Below are positions 8,594 to 17,347 of a stretch of DNA of 44,844 nt, in pieces. The position numbers and the translations under genes were made by a program. Below the pieces are notes generated by a model. That model did no database searches. It was given only the letters and a program-made list of their open reading frames with translations, and was not told the origin of the DNA. The stretch's first letter is position 1. Each line of letters starts with the position of its first letter. The stretch is from Oscillospiraceae bacterium (GTDB lineage Bacteria > Bacillota > Clostridia > Oscillospirales > Oscillospiraceae): contig CACYOR010000003.1 of the NCBI GenBank assembly GCA_902775985.1, forward strand, positions 1-44,844. The letters are read 5' to 3'.

Positions 8594-10108
8594 GTGTTTT
8601 CCCAGGTCAACAGCTTCGGCGTGAGCGGCGTCGGCGGCTTTCCCGTCGCGGTGGAGCTCTACATCACCAACGGCATGCCCGCCTTTGACATCGTGGGCCT
8701 GCCGGACACGGCGGTCAAGGAATCCCGGGAACGGGTGCGCGCCGCGATCCGCAACAACGGCTTCCGCTTTAACGCCAGCCGCATCACCGTGAACCTGGCG
8801 CCGGCGGACAGGAAGAAAGCCGGCACGCTCTACGATCTGCCCATCCTGGTGGCCTATCTGGCCGCCACGCAGGAGATCCGGCAGCCGGGAAAAGATACGG
8901 CCTTTCTGGGCGAGCTCTCTTTGACCGGCGAGCTGCGGCCCGTGCCCGGGGCGCTGCCCATGGCGCTGGCGGCGGAAAAGGCGGGGATCAAAGAGCTCTA
9001 TGTCCCGGCGGAAAACGCCAGCGAGGCCGCCTTTGCCGAGGGCCTGGCCGTCTACCCGGTGGAAAACGTGATGCAGCTGGTGCGTCATCTGCGCGGGGAG
9101 GAGCGCCTCAGCCCTGCCGAGGCCCCGGATCTGAACGCGATGCAGGTCTCCGTCCCGGACTTTGCGGACGTGAAGGGCCAGGAGAACGTGAAGCGCGCGC
9201 TGGAGATCGCCGCGGCCGGCGGCCATAACATCCTGATCGTGGGCCCGCCGGGCGCGGGCAAATCCATGATGGCCAAGCGCCTGCCGGGTATCCTGCCGGA
9301 CATGAGCCGGGAGGAGATCATCCAGACCACGGAGATCCACTCCGTGGCGGGCCTGACCAACCGGCAGCACCCGGTCATCGCGCATCGGCCCTTCCGCTCG
9401 CCCCACCACAGCGTTTCGGCGGCGGGCCTGGCCGGCGGCGGCACGGTGCCCCGGCCGGGAGAGATCAGCCTGGCCCACAACGGCGTGCTGTTTCTGGATG
9501 AGCTGCCGGAGTTTCGCATGGACGCGCTGGAGGTGCTGCGCCAGCCCCTGGAGGATGGGGCGGTCACGGTCTCCCGCGTGGCGGCCAGCGTCAGCTTCCC
9601 CAGCCGCTTCATGCTGGTCTGCGCGATGAACCCCTGCAAATGCGGCTGGTATGGCCATCCCTCGGGCCGCTGCCGCTGCACACCCCAGGAGGTGCGCCGC
9701 TACCACAGCCGCATCTCCGGGCCGCTGCTGGACCGGATCGACCTGATCGTGGAGGTGCCGGCCCTGGACTATGAGGAGCTCAAGCGCCGCAAACCGGCGG
9801 AGCCCTCCGCGGCCATCAAGGCGCGGGTGGATGCCGCCCGGGCGATCCAGCGCCGCCGCTTCGGCGGGGAGCGCAGCAACGCCCATATGGACACGAAGGA
9901 TCTGCGCCAATACTGCGCGCTGGACGCGGAGGGCGACCGCCTGATGAAGGACGCCTTCCAGGCTCTGGGCCTCTCGGCCCGCAGCTACGATCGGATCCTG
10001 CGGGTGGCTCGCACGATCGCGGATCTGGCCGGGAGCGAGAGCATCGGACAAGAGCATCTGGCCGAGGCCATCCAGTACCGCAGCTATGATTTTCACGGCA
10101 ACGAATAA
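8594..10108 (+). CDS. comM: YifB/ComM family Mg-chelatase-like AAA+ ATPase
   Basis: ComM-type helicases promote branch migration during natural transformation and recombination. The 504-residue protein has the family N-terminal domain (ending near VNLAPAD.KK.G..YDLPI), a Walker A motif GPPGAGKS at 217-224, and the diagnostic [19 protein letters not shown] stretch. Walker B is LFLDELPEF, a Cys-rich [11 protein letters not shown] loop follows, and the C-terminal Mg_chelatase_C domain contains [20 protein letters not shown] chose GTG 8594 because GAGGAGA at 8581-8587 sits six bases upstream and the protein then starts MFSQVNSFG as in relatives. nhaC-type gene follows 24 bases downstream. Confidence 0.93.
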   Translation: MFSQVNSFGVSGVGGFPVAVELYITNGMPAFDIVGLPDTAVKESRERVRAAIRNNGFRFNASRITVNLAPADRKKAGTLYDLPILVAYLAATQEIRQPGKDTAFLGELSLTGELRPVPGALPMALAAEKAGIKELYVPAENASEAAFAEGLAVYPVENVMQLVRHLRGEERLSPAEAPDLNAMQVSVPDFADVKGQENVKRALEIAAAGGHNILIVGPPGAGKSMMAKRLPGILPDMSREEIIQTTEIHSVAGLTNRQHPVIAHRPFRSPHHSVSAAGLAGGGTVPRPGEISLAHNGVLFLDELPEFRMDALEVLRQPLEDGAVTVSRVAASVSFPSRFMLVCAMNPCKCGWYGHPSGRCRCTPQEVRRYHSRISGPLLDRIDLIVEVPALDYEELKRRKPAEPSAAIKARVDAARAIQRRRFGGERSNAHMDTKDLRQYCALDAEGDRLMKDAFQALGLSARSYDRILRVARTIADLAGSESIGQEHLAEAIQYRSYDFHGNE

Positions 10109-10132
10109 ACGGAAAGGAAACAACAATCGGAC

Positions 10133-11443
10133 ATGAAGAGAGGAAACGCGGCGGCGCTGCTGCCGATCGGTGTATTTTTGATCCTGTATCTGGGACTGGG
10201 AATCCTGTTTGAATACGTACTGAAGATCCCCATGGGCTTCTACAGCATCCCCATTGTGGTGGTGTTTCTGGCGGCGCTGCTGGTGGCCTGCCTGCAGAAC
10301 GGCAAGCTCAGCTTCGACGAAAAGCTCAGCTTAATGGGGAAGGGCATCGGCGACAAGAACATCGTCACCATGATCCTGATTTTCATGGAGGTGGGCATCT
10401 TTGTGGGCGTCGTGGGCCGCTCCAGCGCCGAGAGCGTGGCCTATTTCATGCTCTCCATCATCCCGACCCGCTACGCCGCGGCGGTGCTGTTTGTGGTGAG
10501 CTGCTTTGTCTCCACCGCCATGGGCACCTCCGTCGGCACCATCACCCTCATCACCCCCATCGCCGTGGCGGTGGCCGCGGCCAGCGGCTTCTCCATGCCG
10601 CTGTGCATCGGGGCGGTCATGGGCGGCGCCATGTTCGGCGATAACCTCTCCTTCATCTCCGATACCACCATCGCCGCCTGCAACGGCCAGGGCTGTCCGA
10701 TGAAGGACAAGTTCCGGGAGAACTTCGCCATCGCCCTGCCCGCGGCCCTGCTGACGCTGGTGCTGATCCTGGTGCTCTCCTTCCGCAGCGGCGTGGAGCA
10801 GATGGCGGCCCAGCCCTATCAGCTCCTGCAGATCCTGCCCTACCTGCTGGTGCTCGCCGGCGGCATTGCGGGCATCAACGTCTTTGTGGTGCTGCTGATC
10901 GGCATCGTCTCCGGCGCGATCATCATGCTGGCCACCGGCGCCATCCCGGCCACGGCCCTCCTGTCCAGCATGGGCAGCGGCGCCGCCGGCATGTTCGAGA
11001 CCACCATGGTGGCCATCCTGGTCTCGGCCATCTGCGCCCTCATCCGGGAAAACGGCGGCTTTGACGCCCTGCTCTACGGCATCCGCCGCGTCTTCAAGGG
11101 CAAAAAGGGCGGCCAGCTGGGCATGGGATTGCTGGTGGGCGCGATGGACATCGCCACCGCCAACAACACCGTAGCCATCGTGATGGCCAACCCCATTGCC
11201 GCCGAGATGGCGGAGAGCTACGGCGTGACGCCGCGCAAGACGGCCTCTCTGCTGGATACCTTCTCCTGCGTCTTCCAGGGCATCATCCCCTACGGCGCGC
11301 AGATGCTGGTGGCGATCTCCGCCGCCTCCGAGCTGGGCTATGACGTCTCCGCCTTCGAGATCCTGCCGAACCTGCACTATCCCCTCCTTCTGCTCCTCAG
11401 CTCCCTAGTCTTCATCTTCCTGATCCCGGAGAAGAATAGGTGA
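10133..11443 (+). CDS. NhaC-family Na+/H+ antiporter
   Basis: This 436-residue membrane protein has about eleven to twelve hydrophobic segments and the NhaC hallmark GDNLSFISDTT starting at Gly169, with the conserved ACN and REN/FAI context just after. A second conserved segment, TANNTVAIVMANPIA, lies near residue 342. Members exchange Na+ for protons, or in some relatives organic acids such as malate/lactate for Na+, across the cytoplasmic membrane; the substrate here is not certain. It may be co-transcribed with the comM-like gene (24-base gap, AAAGGA before the ATG). A 13-bp terminator hairpin follows the stop. Confidence 0.88.
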   Translation: MKRGNAAALLPIGVFLILYLGLGILFEYVLKIPMGFYSIPIVVVFLAALLVACLQNGKLSFDEKLSLMGKGIGDKNIVTMILIFMEVGIFVGVVGRSSAESVAYFMLSIIPTRYAAAVLFVVSCFVSTAMGTSVGTITLITPIAVAVAAASGFSMPLCIGAVMGGAMFGDNLSFISDTTIAACNGQGCPMKDKFRENFAIALPAALLTLVLILVLSFRSGVEQMAAQPYQLLQILPYLLVLAGGIAGINVFVVLLIGIVSGAIIMLATGAIPATALLSSMGSGAAGMFETTMVAILVSAICALIRENGGFDALLYGIRRVFKGKKGGQLGMGLLVGAMDIATANNTVAIVMANPIAAEMAESYGVTPRKTASLLDTFSCVFQGIIPYGAQMLVAISAASELGYDVSAFEILPNLHYPLLLLLSSLVFIFLIPEKNR

Positions 11444-11456
11444 AAACATGAACTAT

Positions 11457-11497
11457 GCAGGAAGCAGCCACAATTTTGCGGCTGCTTCCTGCATTTT
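11457..11497 (+). terminator. Terminator after the nhaC-type gene
   Basis: Perfect 13-bp arms at 11457-11469 and 11480-11492 (GCAGGAAGCAGCC), loop of ten bases, followed by ATTTTG. It starts 13 bases after the stop codon. Confidence 0.75.
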
Positions 11498-11512
11498 GCT
11501 GATTGATACTGA

Positions 11513-11625
11513 GGTCTTGTAGCGGACATTGATGCCGATGCGGGAGATCATCTCGGCCACGTCCCGGGTGTCGGTGTTGGTAATATGGCCAGCAGCTCCG
11601 TGCCGACGGAAATGATCTCGGTGTT
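11513..11625 (-). pseudogene. Fragment of a second cinA gene, inverted and frameshifted
   Basis: Read on the minus strand, this 113-base piece matches codons 4-43 of the intact cinA at 15961. It has five substitutions and a four-base deletion after the codons for TELL. The readable peptide is NTEIISVGTELL, then after the frameshift ITNTDTRDVAEMISRIGIN. It has no start codon and no continuation, so it is a relic. It lies immediately downstream of the acyltransferase gene and pairs with the thiI relic at 12923-13021, in the same relative order as the intact thiI-cinA pair. Confidence 0.88.
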
Positions 11626-11636
11626 AATGACTTTAT

Positions 11637-12863
11637 TCACTGAGTCTTCTCTTTTTCCAGTTCATCCGGGAAGTGTCTCCCGTTTTGCAAATAACGGTTG
11701 GCAGCCGCAATCATCCATCCGCTTGGCTCCACAATGCAGCGATTAAACAGCCAGGAGGCCGGCAGAAGCAGGGCGAGCGTTACAGGGAACAGCAGCCAGA
11801 AAATGGTCATATACTCCATTCCCCGCCGGATCAGTGCAACCGCAAAGGCTGAGGAAACGCTTGTCAACAGAATAATGTGCACCAGATACATGCTGAAACT
11901 CAGCTTTTTTCCCATCTCTGCCAGCACATGGAGGCCAAGAAAGTGGCGTACCGGACGGCAATACACCAATCCCAACATTAGCAGGGCGCTGCCCAGCAGA
12001 TGCCAAAGCATAAAAGGCGGTATCCGCGAACCGGCAAAGTTCAGATACGCATAGACATTGGTTGGGATCACTTCCGTCGGATAGCCACCGAAAAACAGTC
12101 CTAAAAGAATTAATACCGCCCCGAAAAGACTGGCTGAGCGGCCTGTTGCCTCTTTTCTGTAGTTGCAATGATAAGCCATAGCAGTTCCTATTGGGAAACA
12201 AGCCTCAATCTCACGGCCGGTAAACAGCAGACCAAAGGCAAACAGACCATATACAAGCAGAATCCGCGGGGATTTTCCAACACTCATCTGCGCCAAAAGC
12301 AACGAAAAGAGATAGCCGAACAGCAAAAAGGGAATGGTCCAGAGCGCGATGCTGTATTTTTCGCTTCCGGAAAATGGAACCCGTATAAACGAGTCCAGAA
12401 GCAGCGTCAGAACATTGGACTTTGGGTCATACTGGTAATACAGAATATCCGCCCACTCCGAGGGATAATAGCAGGTAAAAACATGATTTTTCATCAGATC
12501 CAACCGTAGCATGGCATAGACAAGGATGGACATACCAAAGCAAGGCAACACCAGACGGAGATAGCGGTTAACGGCAGCGTCGCCGATCGCTTGCAGGCCA
12601 TGTGGCTTATTCTGGTTTCGAAATACCTTGAGCGATGCAACCAGACCGGAGACAATACAAAATACACAGACCCAGAAGTTTCCATTGATCCAAACCGAAA
12701 CCGGCGACTGGGAAAGGGCATAGGCAAATTCCGTCCCCGCCACCCTCCGCCCATAATATGACCCAGGGAGAAAATAGAGAAAATAATGGTCTGCAAAAAT
12801 GAAGAAGCTCGCCAACAGGCGCAGACCGTCGATCCAGTCCAGCCTTTGGCTCTTCATCTTCAT
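11637..12863 (-). CDS. Acyltransferase 3 family membrane protein
   Basis: The 408-residue protein begins RLDWIDGLRLLASFFIFADHY near its N-terminus, the typical first helix of acyltransferase-3 (OafA/WecH-like) proteins, with the conserved Arg and a His in the first segment. It then shows about ten transmembrane helices. Such enzymes transfer acetyl or other acyl groups to sugars of surface polysaccharides, lipids or macrolides at the membrane; the acceptor here is unknown. The start at 12863 is favoured over an earlier in-frame codon because AGGAGG lies at 12871-12876. Base composition is less GC-rich than the flanks, indicating acquisition. The gene sits exactly between relics of cinA and thiI. 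Confidence 0.85.
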   Translation of the reverse strand: MKMKSQRLDWIDGLRLLASFFIFADHYFLYFLPGSYYGRRVAGTEFAYALSQSPVSVWINGNFWVCVFCIVSGLVASLKVFRNQNKPHGLQAIGDAAVNRYLRLVLPCFGMSILVYAMLRLDLMKNHVFTCYYPSEWADILYYQYDPKSNVLTLLLDSFIRVPFSGSEKYSIALWTIPFLLFGYLFSLLLAQMSVGKSPRILLVYGLFAFGLLFTGREIEACFPIGTAMAYHCNYRKEATGRSASLFGAVLILLGLFFGGYPTEVIPTNVYAYLNFAGSRIPPFMLWHLLGSALLMLGLVYCRPVRHFLGLHVLAEMGKKLSFSMYLVHIILLTSVSSAFAVALIRRGMEYMTIFWLLFPVTLALLLPASWLFNRCIVEPSGWMIAAANRYLQNGRHFPDELEKEKTQ

Positions 12864-12922
12864 AGAGATACCTCCTGTTACACATTTTTTACCGCTGCTC
12901 AGCGCTTTATAGTGGCTCTGTC

Positions 12923-13021
12923 TGCCCCAGTTCCACCACATTGTCCTTTGCCTGCTGAGAGGTATAGGGAAAGGAGAAGTGCACCGGGATGAGGCGCACG
13001 CCGCACTTGGCGATCATATAC
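12923..13021 (-). pseudogene. Fragment of a second thiI gene, inverted
   Basis: On the minus strand this reads YMIAKCGVRLIPVHF-SFPYT and continues through QQAKDNVVELGQ before a stop. It matches intact thiI from about 15377 to 15476 with roughly ten base differences and loss of one Phe codon. The reading frame is kept but there is no start and no PP-loop, so it cannot be functional. It lies just upstream of the acyltransferase gene, mirroring the cinA relic on the other side. Confidence 0.86.
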
Positions 13022-13078
13022 AGTTCTTTCTAATGGTTAACGGAGTGATAAAGAGCGAGGGCCCTTTGGAAGATGAAT

Positions 13079-14098
13079 TCACGATTCTCTCTCTGCGAAT
13101 GTATATGCCTCTTCGCTGATATGGTCGAGTTCACCGGTAGCCCAAGAGAGTGTTCCCAGGGAAAAAGCATCCCAGGTTATATGACAGTGTTCATCCTTTG
13201 TGCAGTAAATGAGTTGGACTTCAACGCCGTTATCCGTCATTTTCTTTAGCTTGGGATGCTGGTAATTGATATCCTTCTGATCAAATAAAAACAGTTCCGT
13301 TCCGACTCGCGCGATGTTCTGGTATTCCTCCGCGGATGGCAGAATCGATGCGGCAAAGGACATGCCCATATCATAAACAAGGACACGGGAAGTTGGAACA
13401 CCATGTGCTTCCAAAAAATAAGCGGCAGCCTTCACAGCGGCATACCCGCCATTGCTGGAACCCGCCAAAACCAAGTCATGGATAGCGATGTTATATTCCC
13501 GCGCAATACTTTCCAAGACCTGATAGCTGTCTTCAATGGTAGGGAACAACTCGTTTCCTCCGGAGCTGCGCCAGAAGACCATGATGGAGGAGGGGGAATA
13601 CTCACTCAGATAGGTTCGTACAGAATAGGTGAATAGCGCAGGAACGCCATATTCCATGATACCGCCATTGCCGCCGGGATAGTATAGAACACTTCTTGTC
13701 TCGCTGTTGACATCGTCCGGTATATAAACGACAGCTTCCCGCAGGTTGTACCACGTCCCCGCGCCGATTGCTGTGCTGCTTTGAATGCCTTCGAAAATGC
13801 TTGGCAGGGACATGTTCTCTTCATCGATACGGTTAAGACAGTATTTCAGATAATCCGCGCTGCATTGATATGAGCCTAAAGCGGTGAATATCGGTGCTGC
13901 CTTTACCGTTTCACCGGAATGCAAGAGCTGGATGGCGTAATCGTAGAGAAGATCCGGCGAAGATCGAGGTATTATCGGCGTATACTCCGGCGCAGCAGAG
14001 ACTGCAGATACGGCATAAGCTGGATGGTGAAGCGAAAAGGGAAGAATGAAAGCGGCAGCAAGGAAAAGAGAAAAAGAAAAACGTATTATATGTTTCAT
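13079..14098 (-). CDS. Secreted alpha/beta hydrolase-like protein
   Basis: The 339-residue product has a signal peptide (MKHIIRF, hydrophobic core, AYA at about 27-29) and so should be exported. The mature part has a helical segment (about 48-95) and an alpha/beta-hydrolase core. PGGNGG at 141-146 is a likely oxyanion loop, and GSSNGG at 213-218 fits the nucleophile elbow GxSxG with Ser215. VYDMG and a C-terminal CHITWD may supply acid and His. Substrate unknown; esterase or depolymerase of pectin-acetylesterase/PHB type are possibilities. I start at the Met before the signal peptide; no clear ribosome binding site is seen there, and an upstream in-frame start at 14164 would spoil the signal peptide. 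The gene is less GC-rich than neighbours. Confidence 0.72.
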   Translation of the reverse strand: MKHIIRFSFSLFLAAAFILPFSLHHPAYAVSAVSAAPEYTPIIPRSSPDLLYDYAIQLLHSGETVKAAPIFTALGSYQCSADYLKYCLNRIDEENMSLPSIFEGIQSSTAIGAGTWYNLREAVVYIPDDVNSETRSVLYYPGGNGGIMEYGVPALFTYSVRTYLSEYSPSSIMVFWRSSGGNELFPTIEDSYQVLESIAREYNIAIHDLVLAGSSNGGYAAVKAAAYFLEAHGVPTSRVLVYDMGMSFAASILPSAEEYQNIARVGTELFLFDQKDINYQHPKLKKMTDNGVEVQLIYCTKDEHCHITWDAFSLGTLSWATGELDHISEEAYTFAERES

Positions 14099-14152
14099 AC
14101 AATAAAAAATGGAGACTCGCCCATAGATAGCGGACCTGAAACCAAATAATGT

Positions 14153-14183
14153 CAGAATTGACATTCACTAAATGTCAATTCTG
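14153..14183. repeat. 12-bp inverted repeat between hydrolase and XRE relic
   Basis: CAGAATTGACAT at 14153-14164 is perfectly repeated in inverted form at 14172-14183 with a seven-base spacer. It lies 55 bases upstream of the hydrolase start and 56 bases before the divergent XRE gene, the right place for an operator; it could alternatively be an end of a lost mobile element. Confidence 0.55.
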
Positions 14184-14238
14184 AGGCGATTATACCACAG
14201 AATAAACACGGTGACAAGAACAAAATGTCAAATAGAGG

Positions 14239-14489
14239 GTGATTATTCTGTTTATTAACAAAACAAAAACGGGAAGAAACAACATCTGCGGTGTGATCGT
14301 AGCGCAGGAACGAAAAAAATAGGGATATCTCAGAGAGAATTAGCGGATCGTCTACAATTGCAGGGAATGGACGTGGATAAAAACGCCGTACAGAGAATTG
14401 AGTCTGGGCAACGATTTGTCACAGATATCGAGCTTGTTTTTTTAAGCAAAACACTGGATATCCGAGTTGGAACCTTACTGCAGATTTAA
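14239..14489 (+). pseudogene. XRE-family helix-turn-helix regulator, frameshifted
   Basis: From GTG 14239 the frame reads VIILFINKTKTGRNNICG and on to VIVAQERKK, then hits a stop directly after a run of seven A (14313-14319). In the +2 frame the sequence continues without gap as IGISQRELADRLQL, then NAVQRIESGQRFVTDIELVFL, ending at TAA 14487. Joined, this is a complete 80-odd-residue Cro/CI-type DNA-binding protein of a kind common in Clostridia. One extra A in the tract would restore it, so a real mutation, a sequencing/assembly error or slippage are all possible. It is divergent from the secreted hydrolase gene and may once have regulated it. Confidence 0.75.
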
Positions 14490-14728
14490 GAGATAACAGG
14501 ATGCTGCTCTTTGTGTAAAAAGCAGCCATATCCTTGTGCTTGCTTTTTGCCTGAAAAAAATGGAGATGTGATCCGCGGCCTGTTCGGGGCCAGAACGAAG
14601 CAAACAAGAAGGATGAAAGAAACAAAGCGGCCGATAACAGTGTGGGCACGTCGCTCCGGCTCAGGCGCCGCTCGTTGGATATGCGCCCCCCTCCCATGGC
14701 TCATATTCCGGAAAAAACAGTCCAGGAC

Positions 14729-14757
14729 TTGATTCTCTAAAAAAAATAGGTTATAAA
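14729..14757 (+). promoter_or_regulatory. Promoter for thiI-cinA
   Basis: TTGATT at 14729-14734 and TATAAA at 14752-14757 with a 17-base spacer, 33 bases before the thiI start. The rest of the 300-base gap from 14490 contains only an imperfect hairpin (GCTGCTCTTT/AAAAAGCAGC around 14503-14530), possibly the terminator of the XRE gene. Confidence 0.65.
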
Positions 14758-14789
14758 GAATAGACATTATGTGATTGGGAGAGAAACGC

Positions 14790-15974
14790 ATGAAAGATTT
14801 GATTTTACTGAAGCTGGGCGAGATCGTCCTCAAGGGCCTCAACCGCCGCAGCTTTGAGCAGAAGCTCATGGGCAACATCCGCCGCCGTCTTCTCGGCCTG
14901 GGCAAGTTCAAGGTGACCTGCCTGCAGTCCACGGTCTATGTGGAGGCGGAGAGCGAGGACGCGGATATGGACGCGGCCTTCGAGGCGCTGCAGGACGTGT
15001 TCGGCATCGTCAAGCTCAGCCGCGCCGTGCCCTGCGAGAAGGACAAGGACGCCATCGCCCGCCGGGCTATCGAATACCTGCGGGAGGACATGCTTCGGGC
15101 CAGGAGCTTCAAGGTGGAGTCCAAGCGCAGCGACAAGAGCTTCCCCATGACCTCCATCGAGCTGAGCCAGTATGTGGGCGGGGAGCTGGCCGAGGCCTAT
15201 CCCAACTGTGAGGTGGACGTGCACAACCCGGAGCTGACCGTGGTACTGGAGGTGCGGGACCTGGCCGCCTACGTCCATGCCCAGCCCATCCAGGGCGCGG
15301 GCGGCATGCCCGTGGGCTCCAACGGCGTGGCGGTGACGCTGCTCTCCGGCGGCATCGACAGCCCGGTCTCCAGCTATATGATCGCCAAGCGCGGCGTGCG
15401 CCTCATCCCGGTCCACTTCTTCTCCTTCCCCTATACCTCCCAGCAGGCAAAGGACAAAGTGGTGGAGCTGGGGCGGCTGCTGACCCGTTATTGCGGCAAA
15501 ATGACCATGGAAGTGGTGCCTTTTACCCACATTCAGGAGGAAATCCGGGATAAGTGCCCGGAGGAGTATTTCACGCTCATCATGCGCCGCTTCATGATGC
15601 GCATTGCCGAGCGGATCGCCCTGGACGCGGGAGCGAAGGCCATCGTCACCGGGGAGAACCTGGGCCAGGTGGCCAGCCAGACCATGGAGGCCATGGCCTC
15701 CACCCAGGCGGTGCTGTCGCTGCCGGTGCTCCAACCGCTGATCGGCATGGACAAGGAGGAGATCGTGGTGCTCTCCCGCAAGATCGGCACCTTTGACACC
15801 TCCATTCTGCCCTATGAGGACTGCTGCACGGTGTTTACGCCCCGCCATCCCCGCACCCGCCCGAAGCTCCACGAGGTGGAGGCGGCGGAGAGCGCGCTGG
15901 ACGTGGCGGCCCTGGTGGAGGAGGCCCTGCAGGGCATCGAAAGGATCGAGCTGAGAAACGATGAAACAGTATAA
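14790..15974 (+). CDS. thiI: tRNA 4-thiouridine synthase ThiI
   Basis: ThiI adenylates U8 of tRNAs and transfers sulfur to make s4U; in many bacteria it also supports thiamine thiazole synthesis. The 394-residue protein has an N-terminal ferredoxin-like/THUMP region (about 1-165) and a PP-loop ATPase domain with SGGIDS at 186-191, followed by MIAKRGVRLIPVHFFSFPYT. It lacks the C-terminal rhodanese domain with the sulfur-relay Cys found in E. coli ThiI, as is usual in Firmicutes, where a dedicated NifS-like desulfurase supplies sulfur. The start at 14790 is chosen for the GGGAGAG at 14777-14783. Its stop lies inside the start of cinA (14-base overlap), so the two are coupled. Confidence 0.95.
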   Translation: MKDLILLKLGEIVLKGLNRRSFEQKLMGNIRRRLLGLGKFKVTCLQSTVYVEAESEDADMDAAFEALQDVFGIVKLSRAVPCEKDKDAIARRAIEYLREDMLRARSFKVESKRSDKSFPMTSIELSQYVGGELAEAYPNCEVDVHNPELTVVLEVRDLAAYVHAQPIQGAGGMPVGSNGVAVTLLSGGIDSPVSSYMIAKRGVRLIPVHFFSFPYTSQQAKDKVVELGRLLTRYCGKMTMEVVPFTHIQEEIRDKCPEEYFTLIMRRFMMRIAERIALDAGAKAIVTGENLGQVASQTMEAMASTQAVLSLPVLQPLIGMDKEEIVVLSRKIGTFDTSILPYEDCCTVFTPRHPRTRPKLHEVEAAESALDVAALVEEALQGIERIELRNDETV

Positions 15975-17214
15975 CACCGAGATCATTTCCGTCGGCACGG
16001 AGCTGCTGCTGGGCCACATCACCAACACCGACACCCGGGACGTGGCCGAGATGCTCTCCCGCATCGGCATCAACGTCCGCTACCAGACCGTGGTGGGGGA
16101 TAACCCCGGCCGTCTGCGCGACTGCGTGGAGATCGCCAAGGGGCGGGCGGATATCCTGATCACCACCGGCGGCCTGGGGCCGACCTGCGACGATCTGACC
16201 AAGCAGATCCTGGCCGAGGCCTTTGGCCTTCCCCTGGTGGAGAGTCAGAGCGAGCGGGAGAGCCTCTACAATTACCTCCATCCCGACCGGCCCTTTACCC
16301 CCAACAACTTCCAGCAGGCGCTGATCCCCGAGGGGGCGACGATCTTCCACAACCTCTGGGGCACGGCCCCCGGCTGCGCCTTTGAGAAGGAGGGCAAGAT
16401 CGTCCTGATGCTGCCGGGCCCGCCCAATGAGTGCGTGCCCATGTTCCGGGAGTACGGCATCCCCTATCTCCGCCGCCTCTCTCAGGAGCAGATCGTCTCC
16501 CATTCGGTGCGTATCTTCGGCATCGGGGAGAGCGGCGTGGACCAGATGTTCCGGGATGAGATGAACGCCATGTCAAATCCCAGCATGGCGCCCTATGCCA
16601 AGGAGTGCGACTGCCTGCTGCAGATCACCGCCAAGGCGAAGAGCGAGGCGGAGGCCGAGGCCATGATGGCCCCGGTGATCGCCCATGTGAAGGAGCGCCT
16701 GGGCGAGTACGTCTACGGCATGGACATCGAGAGCGTGGAGGAGGCGGTGCTGCCGCTTTTAAACGAGAAGGGCTTGTTCTTCGCCGCGGCGGAGAGCTGC
16801 ACCGGCGGGGACATCGCCCGCCGCATCACCGAGATCCCCGGCGCCAGCACGGTGTTTCTGGGCGGCTGTGTCACCTATACCAACGAGGCCAAGGCCAGGC
16901 TCCTGGGCATCGACCCGGCGCTGATCGAGGAAAACGGAGCGGTGAGCTATCCCGTGGCCAAGGCCATGGCCGAGCGCGTACGCTCCATCACCGGCGCGGA
17001 CATCGGCGTGGGCGTGACCGGTCTGGCCGGACCCGACGGCGACGGCGTGCACCCGGTGGGGACGGTCTTCGTCTCCGTGGCGGTGGAGGGGGAGACCTTT
17101 GTACGCCAGCTCAGCCTCGGGGAAAAGCGCACCCGCAGCTTCATCCGCCGCATGGCGGGCAACCACATCTTCGATATGATGCGCCGCTGGCTCACGGGCC
17201 TGCCGGTCGTGTGA
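15961..17214 (+). CDS. cinA: CinA-type competence/damage protein with NMN deamidase domain
   Basis: The 417-residue protein has the two usual CinA parts. The N-terminal MoaB/MogA-like domain (about 1-170) begins EIISVGTELLLGHITNTD and contains TTGGLGPTCDDLT; it has ADP-ribose pyrophosphatase activity in relatives. The C-terminal PncC domain (about 255-417) has the conserved AAESCTGG with Glu278-Ser279-Cys280 and hydrolyses nicotinamide mononucleotide to nicotinate mononucleotide for NAD recycling. In naturally competent bacteria CinA is linked to DNA uptake, and the comM-like gene lies nearby, but no uptake machinery is seen in this window. It overlaps thiI by 14 bases and is followed by the hpf promoter. 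Confidence 0.95.
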   Translation: MKQYNTEIISVGTELLLGHITNTDTRDVAEMLSRIGINVRYQTVVGDNPGRLRDCVEIAKGRADILITTGGLGPTCDDLTKQILAEAFGLPLVESQSERESLYNYLHPDRPFTPNNFQQALIPEGATIFHNLWGTAPGCAFEKEGKIVLMLPGPPNECVPMFREYGIPYLRRLSQEQIVSHSVRIFGIGESGVDQMFRDEMNAMSNPSMAPYAKECDCLLQITAKAKSEAEAEAMMAPVIAHVKERLGEYVYGMDIESVEEAVLPLLNEKGLFFAAAESCTGGDIARRITEIPGASTVFLGGCVTYTNEAKARLLGIDPALIEENGAVSYPVAKAMAERVRSITGADIGVGVTGLAGPDGDGVHPVGTVFVSVAVEGETFVRQLSLGEKRTRSFIRRMAGNHIFDMMRRWLTGLPVV

Positions 17215-17256
17215 TACCAAATTTGCAACGTTATTGTTAAATTTACCAAAAAGCTC

Positions 17257-17285
17257 TTTTCTTCCACCGGCCGATGTGGTATGAT
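17257..17285 (+). promoter_or_regulatory. Possible promoter for hpf
   Basis: TATGAT at 17280-17285 with a weak -35 (TTTTCT at 17257-17262, 17-base spacer) in the AT-rich gap after cinA. The hpf start is at 17348. Confidence 0.45.
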
Positions 17286-17347
17286 ATAGCCAAGAAGCAC
17301 GGGAGACCGTTCTTCGCCATGCGAGTAGATGAAAGGAGTTGGCACAA

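Noticed and set aside
13022-13078. A further gene or terminator between the thiI relic and the hydrolase gene
   Set aside because: Only 57 bases with no convincing stem followed by T; AGGGCCCT is too short to call.
11637-14489. A defence island made of acyltransferase, hydrolase and XRE genes
   Set aside because: No nuclease, ATPase or known defence domain is present; the genes are on different transcripts and the regulator is broken.
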